The position numbers were made by a program, and so were the translations under genes. Positions 1 through 12,201 of a stretch of 64,000 bases of DNA are shown in pieces. Under the pieces are notes generated by a model that was given only the letters and a program-made list of their open reading frames with translations, was not told where the DNA came from and made no database searches. Each line of letters opens with the position of its first letter. Position 1 is the stretch's first letter. Source of the DNA: Cladorrhinum sp. PSN259 (taxonomy: Eukaryota > Ascomycota > Sordariomycetes > Sordariales > Podosporaceae); NCBI GenBank assembly GCA_033725935.1, contig MU867061.1, forward strand, positions 372,001 through 436,000. Reading direction: 5' to 3'.

Positions 1-232
1 CAACACTCCATTTGATGAGCACTTTTACCTCATCCTCAATCTGGCTGTTGGTTCCACCAATGGCTGGTTCGAGGACGGCATCAACGCCAAGCCGTGGTTG
101 GACGGCGCCGTCGGTGCCAAAAAGGATTTTTGGAAGGCAAAGGATTCGTGGCTCCCCACGTGGACTCAACCGCAGATGGAGGTCGAGAAGGTCATGATGT
201 GGCAGCAGTGTGATGGTAATGAGGATCTTTAG
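1..232 (+). CDS. GH16-type beta-1,3-glucanase-like protein, 3' end only
   Basis: Codons run from base 2 to the TAG at 230-232, giving the last 76 residues of a protein that begins outside the window. The segment PFDEHFYLILNLAVG followed by TNGWFED, KPW and a final MMWQQC matches the C-terminal part of glycoside hydrolase family 16 proteins of the GNBP/endo-beta-1,3-glucanase group. In these the strand 'PFD..F.LILN.AVGG..GWF' builds the jelly-roll core and 'V.MWQ' is near the C-terminus. The catalytic E-x-D-x-x-E lies upstream and cannot be seen, so activity is not shown. The role is presumably secreted glucan cleavage or binding at the wall. No GPI tail is present, because the protein stops soon after the domain. 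The family assignment is good; the exact subfamily is inference. Confidence 0.8.
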   Translation, partial: NTPFDEHFYLILNLAVGSTNGWFEDGINAKPWLDGAVGAKKDFWKAKDSWLPTWTQPQMEVEKVMMWQQCDGNEDL

Positions 233-984
233 AGAACAAATGTTTTGTGTGGGAAAACGCCGGTGTTTGGAATAAATTGGAATTCTTTTTTGGGGACGGA
301 TTGGTTTCTTGGGTACATTTTTCTCTCATATCCTTTTTTCATTTTTTCGTATATCTACTCTGCTTGGATATAGAGATTTCTGAGATAATCATGCACACAC
401 ACACACGAATAAATCTGGGACGATGAAGTGAGTGAGCATGGATGGATTGGATGGATGCCAGTTTAGCGAGCGCTTTTTTACTTTTTTTTTTTGGTTTTAC
501 GGATTTAATTGGATGTACCATGAATACGCAGAGAAACCTTATTTTTACGATCCATTGACTTGACTTTTGACATTGACATTGACACTGACTTTATTGACAT
601 TCAAAAATATGAGGCTATCCAAGCCATTTACTTGATCGGTTTCCCAGCGCCACATCTGAATGGTGCATCATGATGCTGTGCTACCACGCCCTCATCTCAC
701 ATTTTGGACGACGACATGAACATGCTCAAGGTATGATGAGTTGTACACCGATGGATTGGCCTGGCCATTGTATATCACGACAGACCGCCAGATTAAGACG
801 ATTTTGTTTTTTTGGCTTACACCGGAGATAATTGAAAGATAATTGACCCTGGCTTTTAATGATAGGTTCTGCGTTGTTTGTTTGGTGGGGTTATTTTGAT
901 GATGTGTTTTTTTGTGGTGATTGTTATCTTTTGCCATTTCAGCAATTTTTATCTGTATCTAGTTGTAAGTGAGTTAATCCTTGG

Positions 985-1249
985 AAAAAAAAAAAAAAAA
1001 AAAAGGAAGAAAAAAGAACAAAAAGATCGGATGTTGCCCTGCTGCTGCCCCCTGCTCCTCCTCCCTCAGCCCTGGACGGACCTGCACGACCCGGTCCAAC
1101 AAAAATTAAAAAAATTGACATGGCAAGTTCCTTCCTTCACAGGGAATAAACTGTTCAGGGGTTTTTTTTTATTTTCTTTCGTTTGGGAACCCGGGAAAAA
1201 AAAATTCCCTGGATGGGGATCAATTCATCATCATCATCATCATCATCAC
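985..1249. repeat. Poly-A tract and CAT trinucleotide repeat
   Basis: Twenty consecutive A at 985-1004 are followed by a run of CAT units at 1226-1249. The His-run that the CAT repeat would encode is not in a credible gene. These are simple-sequence tracts. Confidence 0.9.
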
Positions 1250-1686
1250 GAAAAATGGTTGGTAGATAGGGGGGTCCAGGTCCATTACGTTAGTGTACTT
1301 TATCTGTCACCGCATGCATGGATCTTCTAGTGTACGGATCTGTCTTTGTGGGATATCCGAATTTTTTTTTTGGATTGTATGTACATGTACCAGTTAGGTA
1401 AAGTTTGGCAAAACCCGTCGATCTATCTATCTATCATGACGGGATGCGCCCTTGTCAAAGTTCAAGCTTTGTTTTACCCACCCACCAACAAAGTGTCAGA
1501 ATGGCGGAACCGGAAACGTGGAACCAAGGGCAAGGCAAGGCAAAGTCTAAGTCTAATACTGTAAACCAACTGGAAGTCAAGGTTTGTGATGGGGCGAACG
1601 GTACTTTTGGTTTGGAAACACTCTAAACATTTTAAACAACAAAGAGTCAAACTCAAACAATCGAGTGGGGATTCTTTTTTTTTTTT

Positions 1687-1717
1687 GGAGGGGGAGGGGG
1701 AGAGGGGGGGGGGGGGG
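1687..1717. repeat. G-rich tract, possible G-quadruplex
   Basis: About thirty bases that are almost all G on the plus strand, broken by single A's, after a poly-T run. Four or more G-runs of at least four make G-quadruplex folding possible. Its length may also be unreliable in assembly. Confidence 0.7.
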
Positions 1718-4700
1718 ACTTGCAAACTTTCAGCTTTTGGGACCGCCGAGAATTAAAGATTTTTTATTGTTAAAGTTGTCAATAATAGAAGGTGTCCGGA
1801 CGGGGCCGAAACCCTTTTTTGTGTGGATTTGACAGCTTTTGCTTTCTCTGTGGATTGAGTTCTAAGAAGGAGGGGGAACCTTGATGGATTTTATCCACTG
1901 TTTTCTTCCCTCTGGATAATAACCCCTCTGGACTCCTCCTCCTCCACCTGCGCCGCGGCCTGAGGCATTTGGATTGTACAAAAATACAGTGAACACAACA
2001 AGACTTTGCGGTTTTGCCAATACTGGGATTTGGAGCTCTGTCAAGGTGAGAGAGGGGGTGTTTTTGTTTCGTTGACTGGAATGGTATACGATGGGACGAT
2101 TGCTTACCTACCCTGCATACATATTTTGGGCTCTGGATAACTTTCTTGGGTTACAGTTGAAGATCAGCTACTACTTGGCGAATCTTGGAATTCTTCTTTT
2201 TGGTGGTGTTGAAAAAAAAAAAATTTAAACATGGATTTGCGGTAGAGTATTCTTGCCTGATGCAGTCAGTCATCCCAGTGTCCTTTTTCGGTTTGATAAT
2301 GATGATGATGTCTCACACCGGCGGCGGTGGGGGTTGTGGTTGACCTTGAAGGTCGGCGAGACGCCCACCAAGAAAACGACAAAGCGCTACCCCGTACAGA
2401 CTCCGTATTGACGGTCAAAAGAGTAAAAGCTGAAGTTTCAAATTGACAGCTGAGTTTTTAGTCCAATTGATCTCTCCACTTGAAAAGAAAGCTGGAATTT
2501 TCCTCTCTCTCTCTCTTTAACGTCGGCGTTATCGTTGAAAAAGGTCCACCGTTTCCAAAATTACACTTTTATTTACCATGAGACACTAAAAAACGGAAAA
2601 GACTGGGATTGCTTGTCCGGCTTGACCTTGTCTTCCTTATGGGGCCAGAAGAAGAAGATTACCGAACCGAGAACCGAACAAAACAGACAAATTGGTGATT
2701 CTCTTTTCGGGACATATTAAAGATAAGAAAAAAAGTGTCTCAATAGTCTTGCTGCAATTGCTCTCAAAGAGGTCGCAAACTTGTAAGCCACAGCCAACTG
2801 CTGTCAGCTGAGGCTGGATTCCTTCCCTGTGACGACATGCACGGTGCGTTCCATCACATCACTATTATTTATTATGGGGGCCGTTAAGGTAGTGTATATT
2901 GACAACACAGCGTGCATATATATGCAACTAACTGCTGATATTGGGATGGATTTTGATAAGTGTTTTATTCTTGCGCTTCTCGATCAGCGCCGGGAGCCTT
3001 TTTTCCCAGGGCTGAACAGGGTGACATGCACTGTCCAGGATATCAATCCAACCCAGAGATCGACAGTTCCTTGGAGCCCAACTGGCTGGTAACTGCATCT
3101 GTTTGGATGAGAAGAATTTCCGTTTCGGTGGCAATTGCCTCTGCGGTGTTCCACCGTGACACCGAGGATCAGGTAGAGTCTAGCCTCCGATATCGAATGC
3201 CGAGCCGAAAGAAGTGAGATCCTTTCCGGCTTGCGCTGTAAGATGTCAGCAAAATATACTACCTGTTGAAAAACTCGTGATTTCGAGCTAAGAAAACACC
3301 CCTGGGCCGATCTCCCTTGGGCCCCTGGCCAGCCGCTACCAAACACTTGGTTTCGTTGGCGCGCTTCAGGTGGCCGTGAGTCGTGCTTTCAGTGCTTGCG
3401 ACGGAAAGCTCGGACTCTGCCAGTGGGATTTTCTCCTTGGCCCTCCTCGGCTTCCCCTGAGCGGCTGAAGTTCGGACGAAGCGCGCGACTGCTCCCGAAT
3501 CCGTGCGGAAGCCGCCTTCATCATTTTGCACGCCGTGACGGTGGAGATTGCACTCCCGAAAAGTTGGCTACTGCATCAAGTCACAAACGGTGCCGCGGGT
3601 TTTGATAAGAGTCGAAATCCTTGATTTTCTTCTTGACCCGATCGTCCTTTGCCTGTCACGAATGGGCAAAGGCAAACGGAGTCGGGCGTTGTTTAGGAAG
3701 GAGGATCGATAAGGGGGGCATTTTCTCGTGTTGTTGTTGTTTATTGTTGTTGTGCTTCCGGAGCGTTCGGCAGGCCGACAACAACAAATTCAAGGAATTG
3801 TTGATTGCAGATTTTCCGAGGCACACCCGTAGGATTCGGATTGGTCCAATTGCGACTAGTTATCCGTCGTGTTTTTGTTCTCTGCAGAGCAGCATTGTCA
3901 GTTATCTCTCACGTCGGACAAGATCTGTGAATACGAGAAAACGGTGCGGAATTGTGAGTGGTGTCCAAAAATAGTGAGTGGCCCTTCCGTCTGCAAGGTA
4001 ACCACCCACCGCAAGCAAATCTGGCCATTCACGGCGCAGAGACTTGAAGGTTGACATGACCGTTGCGCGCATGCGACCTCCATCTTGATAAGATCGATGG
4101 GAGCGAAAAGGTGTGAGTGGGTTTTTTTGTGGGATGATGAGCTGGCACGCCTCAGACTCAATTCTCATCCACCACCACCACCTGCACGATTAATATCGCT
4201 GGCCCTTTACCATGGGAGAAACCAGAAAACGGTGCATTCATGACGTTATTGATCAATCGGACACGATTGGCACGGAAAAGAGTGTAAAAAACTGCGCCTG
4301 CTCAGGGAAATAAACGCCAAAATTGATAGGCGTGGGGAATTATTTTGACATTTTGCGGCGCTGCAATTAAGGTTCTGAGGCACAAGTGGCAGATGGAAAG
4401 AGCGAGACCCAGGAACAGGGCCAGACCTGAGGTAGGCACAGGCCGCTCGTTCACGTTTGGAAACATTTTGTCCGGAATTCATAAGCCGGCATTTTATACA
4501 GTATCCGCTGCGATCGAAAGTGAGGAGCGAAATCTCTCGTCCTAAAATGAGTTATGTGATGAGATTTCTCATCATTCAAATTCATGAATTGTCGGCTGTG
4601 TGATGAACATTTTCACAACAATCTCAATGCGAGCCCGAATGCAAGTGTTTAGGAGAGGATAACATGGGCGGTCGAAGCCTTTTCTGTGTCCAGCGATGTG

Positions 4701-6835
4701 TGCAGCTCTGCATCGCGGGAGGTGGACTAAGTTGGCGAGCACAGCGAGCGGTGTCGACAGGGGGTGTCACAAGTGGAGGGTACTTGCGCTCCCACCTCGA
4801 CTTAGTGAGGCGTCTGGTACCCCCCTTTCCAGAGTGTAATTTAACAGAATGCGTCCTTGCAGTGCAGCGTTACTATTTCCTCAGGCCTTCCTTTTCAAGA
4901 GAACAATGAATTGATAACGCCACCGTTTGCGTTCCCGACCGTGACCACCTTGCAGTGCGACGCTGCCTCGAGGCTGCCAGTCTGTATCAATCATGTCCTG
5001 TGCATTGTAAACCGTAATTGATGTCAACAAATGACCAAACCTTCACACCCTTTCGCAGTGGCCGGAAAGCCAACCAGGGACGGCCCTTTGCATTTTGAAG
5101 AAATGTGATGGTGTGCGGCTGCACCAGTGGGGAGAGGCCTCTCCGTCGACTGAGCTTGAGTGGGGGGAGAGCAGCTTGGCTTGTGATAGCGTCAGGGCGG
5201 GCCGAGATCTTGTGTGAGTCGATAAAATACAAGTAAAATAATAAATAAACACTTTTTTTTATTTTTTCTCTCTCAATTGTTTTTTGGCTGCCGCGCGATA
5301 GCTGAGGATCCCTGTAATAAGTCCCCACACTCGCATGCGGTGCCCCTGTCTCCCACCGCCGGTCCGCAAGGGTCTCTTTCAAGGTGGGGCAGATGTAAAT
5401 CGGGTTCCACTGGACCGACCGGGAGCTTCCTTTTGAGGTTCCTTCTCGGTTTTTTTTCTTGACAGGCAGTGCACAAGAAACGAACCACTGAAGCTTCCCA
5501 CTTTTTTGGTGTCCCCATCTCTGCAGGCGCATGCATGCGTTCTGTAATTTTCAGCTTTGATCGGTACGAACACTTCCAAGAAACAGCTACCCGCGCTGTT
5601 TTACGCCCAAGGAGCTGGGCGCAGACTGACAAAAAAAAAAAACGCCATCTCAGCCATGTAAATTTCCCTTGCCGCTTAGGGGGCGCCTGCTGTGGCAGAC
5701 AAACCACACGAACAAACACCTCCGTTATGGAATTCGGGTGTCAGCTGGGAGTCGACGGCCTGCGTAGAAAGAGTCATCAGGACGGGGTGTGTTGCAGTGG
5801 AGGGAGGGCAACATCTGCTAGAAATGGAATTATATCATGTTTACCCTCTCTTAGCAACAGCTGTAGCTGTGAGGATCTTTCACATCGCAACGCTGGCAGA
5901 GTGCACGACAGGGCAAAGGAAGCGAGCGGTACGTACCGGCAACCTGGGCTTCCGCTATCACTTACACGGACGTGGGACCCCCGAACCCCTGTTGCGCAGA
6001 ACACGTCCGACCGACGGGGGAGACCTTCGCCAAGCGCCTGGGTCTTTTGCTCAACAGGGATCCCAGGCCAATCGTCACCATACGATGGCCAGGTAGCATA
6101 CCAGCTCCTCTTTGCTGCCCACTCTTTTGAGTCTTCCCCTCCCTGTTCGCCGGTGCTTTCGCCTGCTTCCTCAAGGTCTTGAACTCGACAACAGCCCTTC
6201 GCTAAGGCTGGCACACTCTTGTTCTTTCACAGAACAGACAAGGCAGAGAGATAGACAGACCGCTTCACCATCAAGCGCCTTGCTTCTTACCGCTCGCTGT
6301 CTCTGTCGCAAGCTCCCCTCCTCCGGCTTCGAGGATAAACAAGAAGCCGTCCGCTCGCTACCGCCGCTGCCGGTTCCACATTCGATATATACTACACCGA
6401 CATCACAGAGTCGGTACCTTTAATAGTAATTGGCTCGCCGAGTATACAGCCCGTATCTCGCACAGCATCCGCCGTCGTGCAACTGGGGAAGAGCAGGTAT
6501 GACACCTTCCGAGGGTCTGGATCAATGTCTCTCGCAGATATTGTCTTCGGGCGCCGAGGAAATTCTTCAAGAGGGGTAGGGTTGGCTGACACTCTTTAAG
6601 TAGGACCCCAAAGGAAGTTTAAAAGGGTATACTTAGTAATTGTGCGCTGTGTCGAGGAGTGGCGTCGCCATAATCTGACATTCCACTTCTTGGAGGAAAC
6701 CTTCGGACGTCCACTCAACCATCTTCTGACAATTCGGAACACTCCGAGCAAAGGCGGGGGAACTCGAGATCTGTGCCCTTGTGCACCAGTTCGACAACCA
6801 CAGGACGAGGCCGAGTGCCTTGATCTGGTGCAGCC

Positions 6836-9673
6836 ATGGGTATCGGTAACTACTTCAAGGCCGACAAGGCCAAGCCGGAAGAGACGACACCACAGCAGGG
6901 ACTGCAGCCACCATCAGACAGGCAGGGAGGGCAACGACCAGCACCAAAACAGCACGGATACTCAAGCTCGGGAGGTCAGCACTCGACCTACTCGGAAAAG
7001 ACAGACGTAGAAACTCCCAACAATGGCGAGTTGCACCCACCGACGCCGAGGGGCAGCTCCCGGCCGCAGTCATTATCCGGGCGGTCGGTGAGGTCTGCGG
7101 GGAGCTCCATGATCCTTGACGACATCAAGCACGAGGTCATGGTGAACTATCTCTACCAGCAGCAGTGCTCGCATTTGTGGGTGTCTAATGGCAGTGGTGA
7201 GATTGAGGGTGTGCTGCTCCGAAAAGCAAGAGGGCACTACATGGCTTGTCCGGCCGAGTTGGGAAGTTCTCCTTTTGCGATGGCTTGCGCTGCGCTGAAC
7301 GTTCAGGTATGGTGGCCAATCGGAAGACAAACCAACAACAGAAAATGGTGTGCTGACATAACACGTGCAAACAGTGTGCAATGACTGTCAACTCCAGAGT
7401 TATCAAGACCTTCTTGCAATGGTCCCCCGACGCAGTAGACGTGCCGTTGATGAACGGTCTCAGAGTTCAAATTCTCCCAACGATCGAAGATCTTCCGCGT
7501 GCCCGCAAGCATCAATTCGCCGCCTTTGTTGCATCCGAGGGTCTTTTGGTTGTGTGGGACGATGATGCCCTTCATTTGGTAGAGCGCGCCAAGGCTATCG
7601 AGTCGGAGCTCATGGAGCTCGTCTGGAAGGCTGGTGCTGAGGAGGACGAGGAGGGCAACGAGAAGCCCCGCGGCGACGACCTCGAGATCGACGAGGAGAG
7701 CGGAGAGATCAAGCCCGAGAAGAGACCGGTGCATCTGCTCAACACTTACCTGGTCAGCATGACGCTCGTCCTCGTTACCGTCTCACTTGGCGCTGCTTTC
7801 CGCCAGCTCGCCATCGAAGTCTCGGTCGACGGCGACTACAAGCGCCTCGCCCTCGTTGCTTTGTTCCCAGTCCAGATCTTCTTCACGCTCTTCTTCGCCC
7901 AGGTTATCGTCGGTTGCTTGGCTCAAATCTTTGGTCCAATTCGCCAGCTCACCATCAACTCCAAGTTCTACTCTGCCAAGTGCCCACCGAGGCTGCAGGC
8001 CCAGGTTCTCCCCCACGTGACTGTCCAGTGCCCGGTTTACAAGGAGGGTCTCAATGGTGTCATTGCGCCCACCGTCAAGTCTATCAAGCAGGCCATGTCT
8101 ACCTACGAACTCCAGGGCGGCTCAGCAAACATGTTCATCAACGACGACGGTCTCCAGCTCATCTCGGAAGAGGAGCGCCGCGCCCGTATCGAGTTCTACG
8201 CTGACCACAGCATCGGTTGGGTTGCCCGTCCCAAGCACGGAGAGAACGGCTTCACCCGCAAGGGCAAGTTCAAGAAGGCTTCCAACATGAACTTTGCCCT
8301 CATGATTTCCTGCAAGGTCGAGGAGAAGCTCGAGCTGATCCAGCGCACTCCCGATTGGTCTCAACACGACGAAGCCATGGCTTACGAGCGCGCTCTCAAG
8401 GAGGCTCTCGAGGAGGATGGCCGCGCCTGGGCCGACGGTAACATTCGTGTTGGCGACTACATCCTGCTCATTGACTCTGATACCCGTGTTCCTTCCGACT
8501 GCCTGCTCGATGCCGTCTCTGAAATGGAGCAGTCTCCAGACGTTGGTATCATGCAGTTCTCGTCCGGTGTCATGCAAGTCGTCCACACCTACTTCGAGAA
8601 TGGTATCACCTTCTTCACCAACCTCATCTACAGCGCTATTCGGTACACTGTCTCCAACGGTGACGTCGCCCCCTTCGTCGGCCACAACGCCATTCTCCGC
8701 TGGTCCGCTATCCAACAGGTCTCGTACATGGACGAGGATGGTTACGAAAAGTTCTGGTCTGAAAGCCACGTGTCTGAGGATTTCGACATGTCTCTCCGTC
8801 TTCAGTGCAATGGTTACATCATCCGTCTTGCCGCCTGGGCTGGTGAGGGGTTCAAGGAAGGCGTGTCCCTCACTGTGTACGACGAACTGGCCCGCTGGGA
8901 AAAGTATGCGTACGGTTGCAACGAGCTGCTCTTCCACCCCGTCCGCATGTGGCTCTGGAAGGGTCCCTTCACCCCTCTGTTCCGCCGCTTCCTGTTCTCC
9001 AACATCCGCTTCACTTCCAAGATCACCGTCGTCTCGTATATCGGTACTTACTACGCCATCGGCGCTGCCTGGATCATGACCAGCGTCAACTACTTCTTGA
9101 TGGGCTGGTTCAACGGATATCTGGACAAGTACTACGTCGATTCGTGGCAGGTTTGGTTTTCCATCATTATCGTCTTCAACGGTCTTGGCAACGTCGCTCT
9201 GGCTGTCATGCGGTACCGTGTCGGTGAGCGCAACATCTTGTATGCGCTGTTTGAGAACTTCAAGTGGACCTTCCTCCTTGCCATCTTCTTGGGTGGTCTG
9301 TCTCTGCACGTCTCTCAGGCTCTGTTGGCTCACATGTTTGAGATTGACATGACATGGGGTGCCACCAGCAAGGAAGCTGAGTTCTCCAACTTCTTCATTG
9401 AGGTTCCCAAGGTGCTTAAGAAGGTATGTCACTATAACTGTCCTGGAATTTCTCTCTGCTCATTAAGCTAACCTATGTTTGCAGTTCAAATTCTCCATGA
9501 TCTTCTCCCTCATCTTCATTGCAGGCATGGTCGTCCTGGCCACTGCTCCCTTCATCCCCTACAGCTGGCACATTACCGATTTCGTTGCCATCTTGCCCAT
9601 GGCCACCGTCTCGGCGTCCCATCTCCTCTTGCCTTTGGCACTCAACCCTGCGCTCATGACCTTCTCTTGGTAA
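6836..9673 (+). CDS. Membrane-bound family 2 glycosyltransferase (processive polysaccharide-synthase type)
   Basis: Three exons, 6836-7306, 7375-9423 and 9485-9673, encode 902 residues. Both introns are phase 0 with CTGAC/CTAAC branch sites. The start is the ATG in CAGCCATGG. The order is a disordered Pro/Ser/Gln N-terminus (1-95), a conserved domain (about 95-250), two membrane spans (about 295-370), the GT2 catalytic domain and several C-terminal spans. Visible motifs are NDDG (413-416), DSD (524-526), SED (624-626) and ELARW (661-665), the last at the place of the QxxRW signature of processive GT2 enzymes. The protein should use a UDP-sugar and extrude a polysaccharide at the plasma membrane. 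It resembles the fungal GT2 proteins that are distinct from classical chitin synthases and are linked to hyphal wall structure. The product polymer is unknown; the family is clear. Confidence 0.9.
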
Positions 9674-9714
9674 TTTGAGTCGCTGTTATATAAGCTTTGC
9701 TTTTTATTTTTGGG

Positions 9715-9718
<4 letters not shown>

Positions 9719-9757
<39 letters not shown>
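9719..9757. repeat. (AC)n microsatellite
   Basis: About nineteen AC units directly downstream of the GT2 stop codon, in its probable 3' UTR. Confidence 0.95.
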
Positions 9758-9760
<3 letters not shown>

Positions 9761-10937
9761 CAGACAAACAGTCACATGTATATGCACATGGCAAGAAGGT
9801 GCAATCGAAAGCAATCACGGCCATTTTTATCTCTCTCTATATCAAATGTCACGTCTCTTTTTTTAGTTAGTTAAGTCCTTACACAATTCGATGTCAGTTA
9901 TTACGGACGCAAATGTTTGAATCTATCGGGATTTATATAGACTATTTGAAAGGGGAAAGAAAGTGGCGAAATCTTCGAGGGAAAAGGGTGGAATCTAACA
10001 CAACACAAGGAGTTTTTGTCAGAGTGGAGGAAAAGTAACTTCTCTGCCGGTGTTTTACTTTTCTTATTTATTCTCATCACAACAATTATTATTTGGAAAG
10101 GATATAATGGAAGGAAATTAATTCTATATACCTTTTTCTACTTTACGACAGTTCTTTTTCTGGTTTCATGTCTTTTACGACTTTTAGTTTTTTTTTAAGT
10201 TGATAGTAAGTAATTGTCAATGTACAGAGTACCATCACAGAAAGAAAAATGTTATAAAACCAGAATGCTTGCATCATGACCCACAATGACCACAACCAGT
10301 TCGTCGATCAATCAACTTCTTCGTTGTGCTTCTTGTCTTGAATAACTGCCGGCAGTTCATGTTTCGGACATTTGTCTCAGACACCATATCCCCTCGGACT
10401 GCACATGTCTTGGGCTCACGAGGTTCAGCACAAAATTGATCACGAGGGAAGAGAGAGAGAAAATTTACAGACGTCATTGTACATGTGTGCCATGCCGGTA
10501 GAATGAATATGTGGGAACGGTAACATATTAAATGCGAAAGAGGTGTGTGTCTCTCTCTGTGTGTGTGGTAGATACAACGTTGTAGTAACCGTCTCGACGG
10601 CCACACAACAACCACAAATACAAGTGTTCGGCACCGAAAGGGAGTTTGAGAATGCATACCCAGATGCGTCGAGATGCATGTGTGCATGATTGTTTGCTTG
10701 CTGTTGATGGAATGTTGGAAAGTTGGCACAGAACTGGATGAATGGCTCGGGAAAATATTCAAGACAATACGGTAATAGATGAGAAAGTTGTAATTAATTA
10801 CGTATATTTCATCAGAATACATCAATTGGCAGGAGTGTGTGGATACGAATACTGATTTATGCACGGACCAATACAGATCTTACTCTTGATTACACGGGAA
10901 TCCTACTCACGCTCGCACAATGTTCAACCTCAAACCA

Positions 10938-11150
10938 CAGCAGCAGGCAGCGGCAGCGGCAGCGGCAGAAACGAATTATCGTTTCCGTGGGACAAGAATC
11001 CCATTTCATCAAATCCCAAAAACCTCGTATTCATCCGTTCCATCTCGCATACAAATCCCACTGCTTGCATGCATTTCGGTCGCGCCATGCATAACCACAT
11101 CCCAACTCGCTGGAGTACTTGCTGCCGCTGCCGCTGCCGTTGCCGCTGCC
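10938..11150. repeat. Inverted pair of CAG/GGCAGC and GCTGCC repeats
   Basis: A GGCAGC-type hexanucleotide run at 10938-10968 is answered by its reverse complement, a GCTGCC run at 11121-11150, about 150 bases away. Transcribed RNA could fold into a long imperfect hairpin. Both runs are otherwise ordinary microsatellites. Confidence 0.7.
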
Positions 11151-12201
11151 ACCACCAAACAAATTGCCGCGCAGCAGCCACCCGCACACCGCGGCATATC
11201 GTGTCCAAGTTTTTTCTTGTTGTTCCTCACCGAACTAAGACGCTTCCTTGGGTCTCCTTGGTCTCCTTGGTCTCTTTGTTGGTCTCCCAACTGAGACATG
11301 CAGCGCAGCAAAGTACCTTCTCTCTAGTGTATCTCTATTCCGGTACTGAATAGCGGTGGACAGGTGGTTGTTGATCATCCTGGGACTAAAAAAACAAGTG
11401 CCAGCGCATATCATTCACGGATTCGGGAAGATCATCAAGCAAAGCAAGCCACTTTCAGCTTTTCTTGGGTAAAAAAAAAAAAAATATCCCAAGCCATCGG
11501 AACAATGAAATGCAATGCGTGCATGCAGGTCGGCTTTTTTCGTCCTGCATCATTCCCCCCCTCCCTGCACCAAAATAATTGGTGGCGGATGAAAAGAAAA
11601 AAAAGATGCCAGCCACCCACCCGACCGACAGACGCCTTTTCGTGTACTTAGTGTAAATGTTGGCAGGTGAGACAACTCACAGTTTAGCGCGGCTTGATGA
11701 TTCTTTGCTTTTTGGACAAGCAGTCGTGGTGATCGACAGCTGGCTCGGCTGGCTGGCTTGGCTGGATCGCTATGATCGTCAGGGACAGGGACCTGGTCGT
11801 ACTGTACATACACACCACACCGTACACAGCAGATTTTACCTGGAATCATGAGAAACAGAGAGAACTGTTTTGGCGGCCTGCGTGAAATGGCCAACCGAGT
11901 TTAGATTGTGTGGGATGGTACTTTCGTAGCCACCCGACCCGGCAAGAAAAACGCCATATCACATCACAATAAATGTGGTGGAAAGTGAGGGCGGTTGCTA
12001 GGTAAAAAACCAAGAGCCATTGCATATCGTGTTTGCTTTGGAGTTGCAGTAAAAGAAAGGGGTGGTTTCTTGGTTTTTTCTTTTCTTTCTGCTTTGCTGA
12101 AGGTTTTTTTTTGAGCTTTCAACTTTCCTGCAGTTTTTCTTTCTTTCTGCTGTGCATTAATTAATACTGCTCCAACACAGCTTTTGAAGCCATCACCGAC
12201 C

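Larger units (their letters stand above)
233..6835. other. Long gene-poor region with probable 5' leader of the GT2 gene
   Basis: No ORF here resembles a known protein, and frames on both strands are broken and unlike coding sequence. Landmarks are a 20-nt poly-A (985-1004), a CAT repeat (1226-1249) and a G-rich tract (1687-1717). A CT/CA-rich stretch at about 6200-6430 looks like fungal 5' UTR. A possible leader intron starts at a GTATGA donor near 6496 and may end after the GGCTGACAC branch-like sequence near 6590. The size (6.6 kb) would fit a large promoter or an undetected non-coding transcript, but nothing proves either. Confidence 0.4.
9674..12201. other. Intergenic region, GT2 to FAS1 gene
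   Basis: No credible gene. It holds the 3' flank of the GT2 gene, an (AC)n microsatellite, and a GGCAGC/GCTGCC inverted repeat pair listed separately. Sequence just before 12202 is T-rich and looks like promoter or leader of the FAS1 gene. Confidence 0.5.

Noticed and set aside
878..1330. Frame encoding a His-run
   Set aside because: Created by poly-A and CAT microsatellite sequence; no credible start or homology.
5469..6182. 237-codon plus-strand frame
   Set aside because: No domain, poor composition, stops in related frames; lies in the GT2 upstream region.
8122..9432. 436-codon open frame on the minus strand
   Set aside because: Antisense shadow of the GT2 exon; composition is not protein-like.
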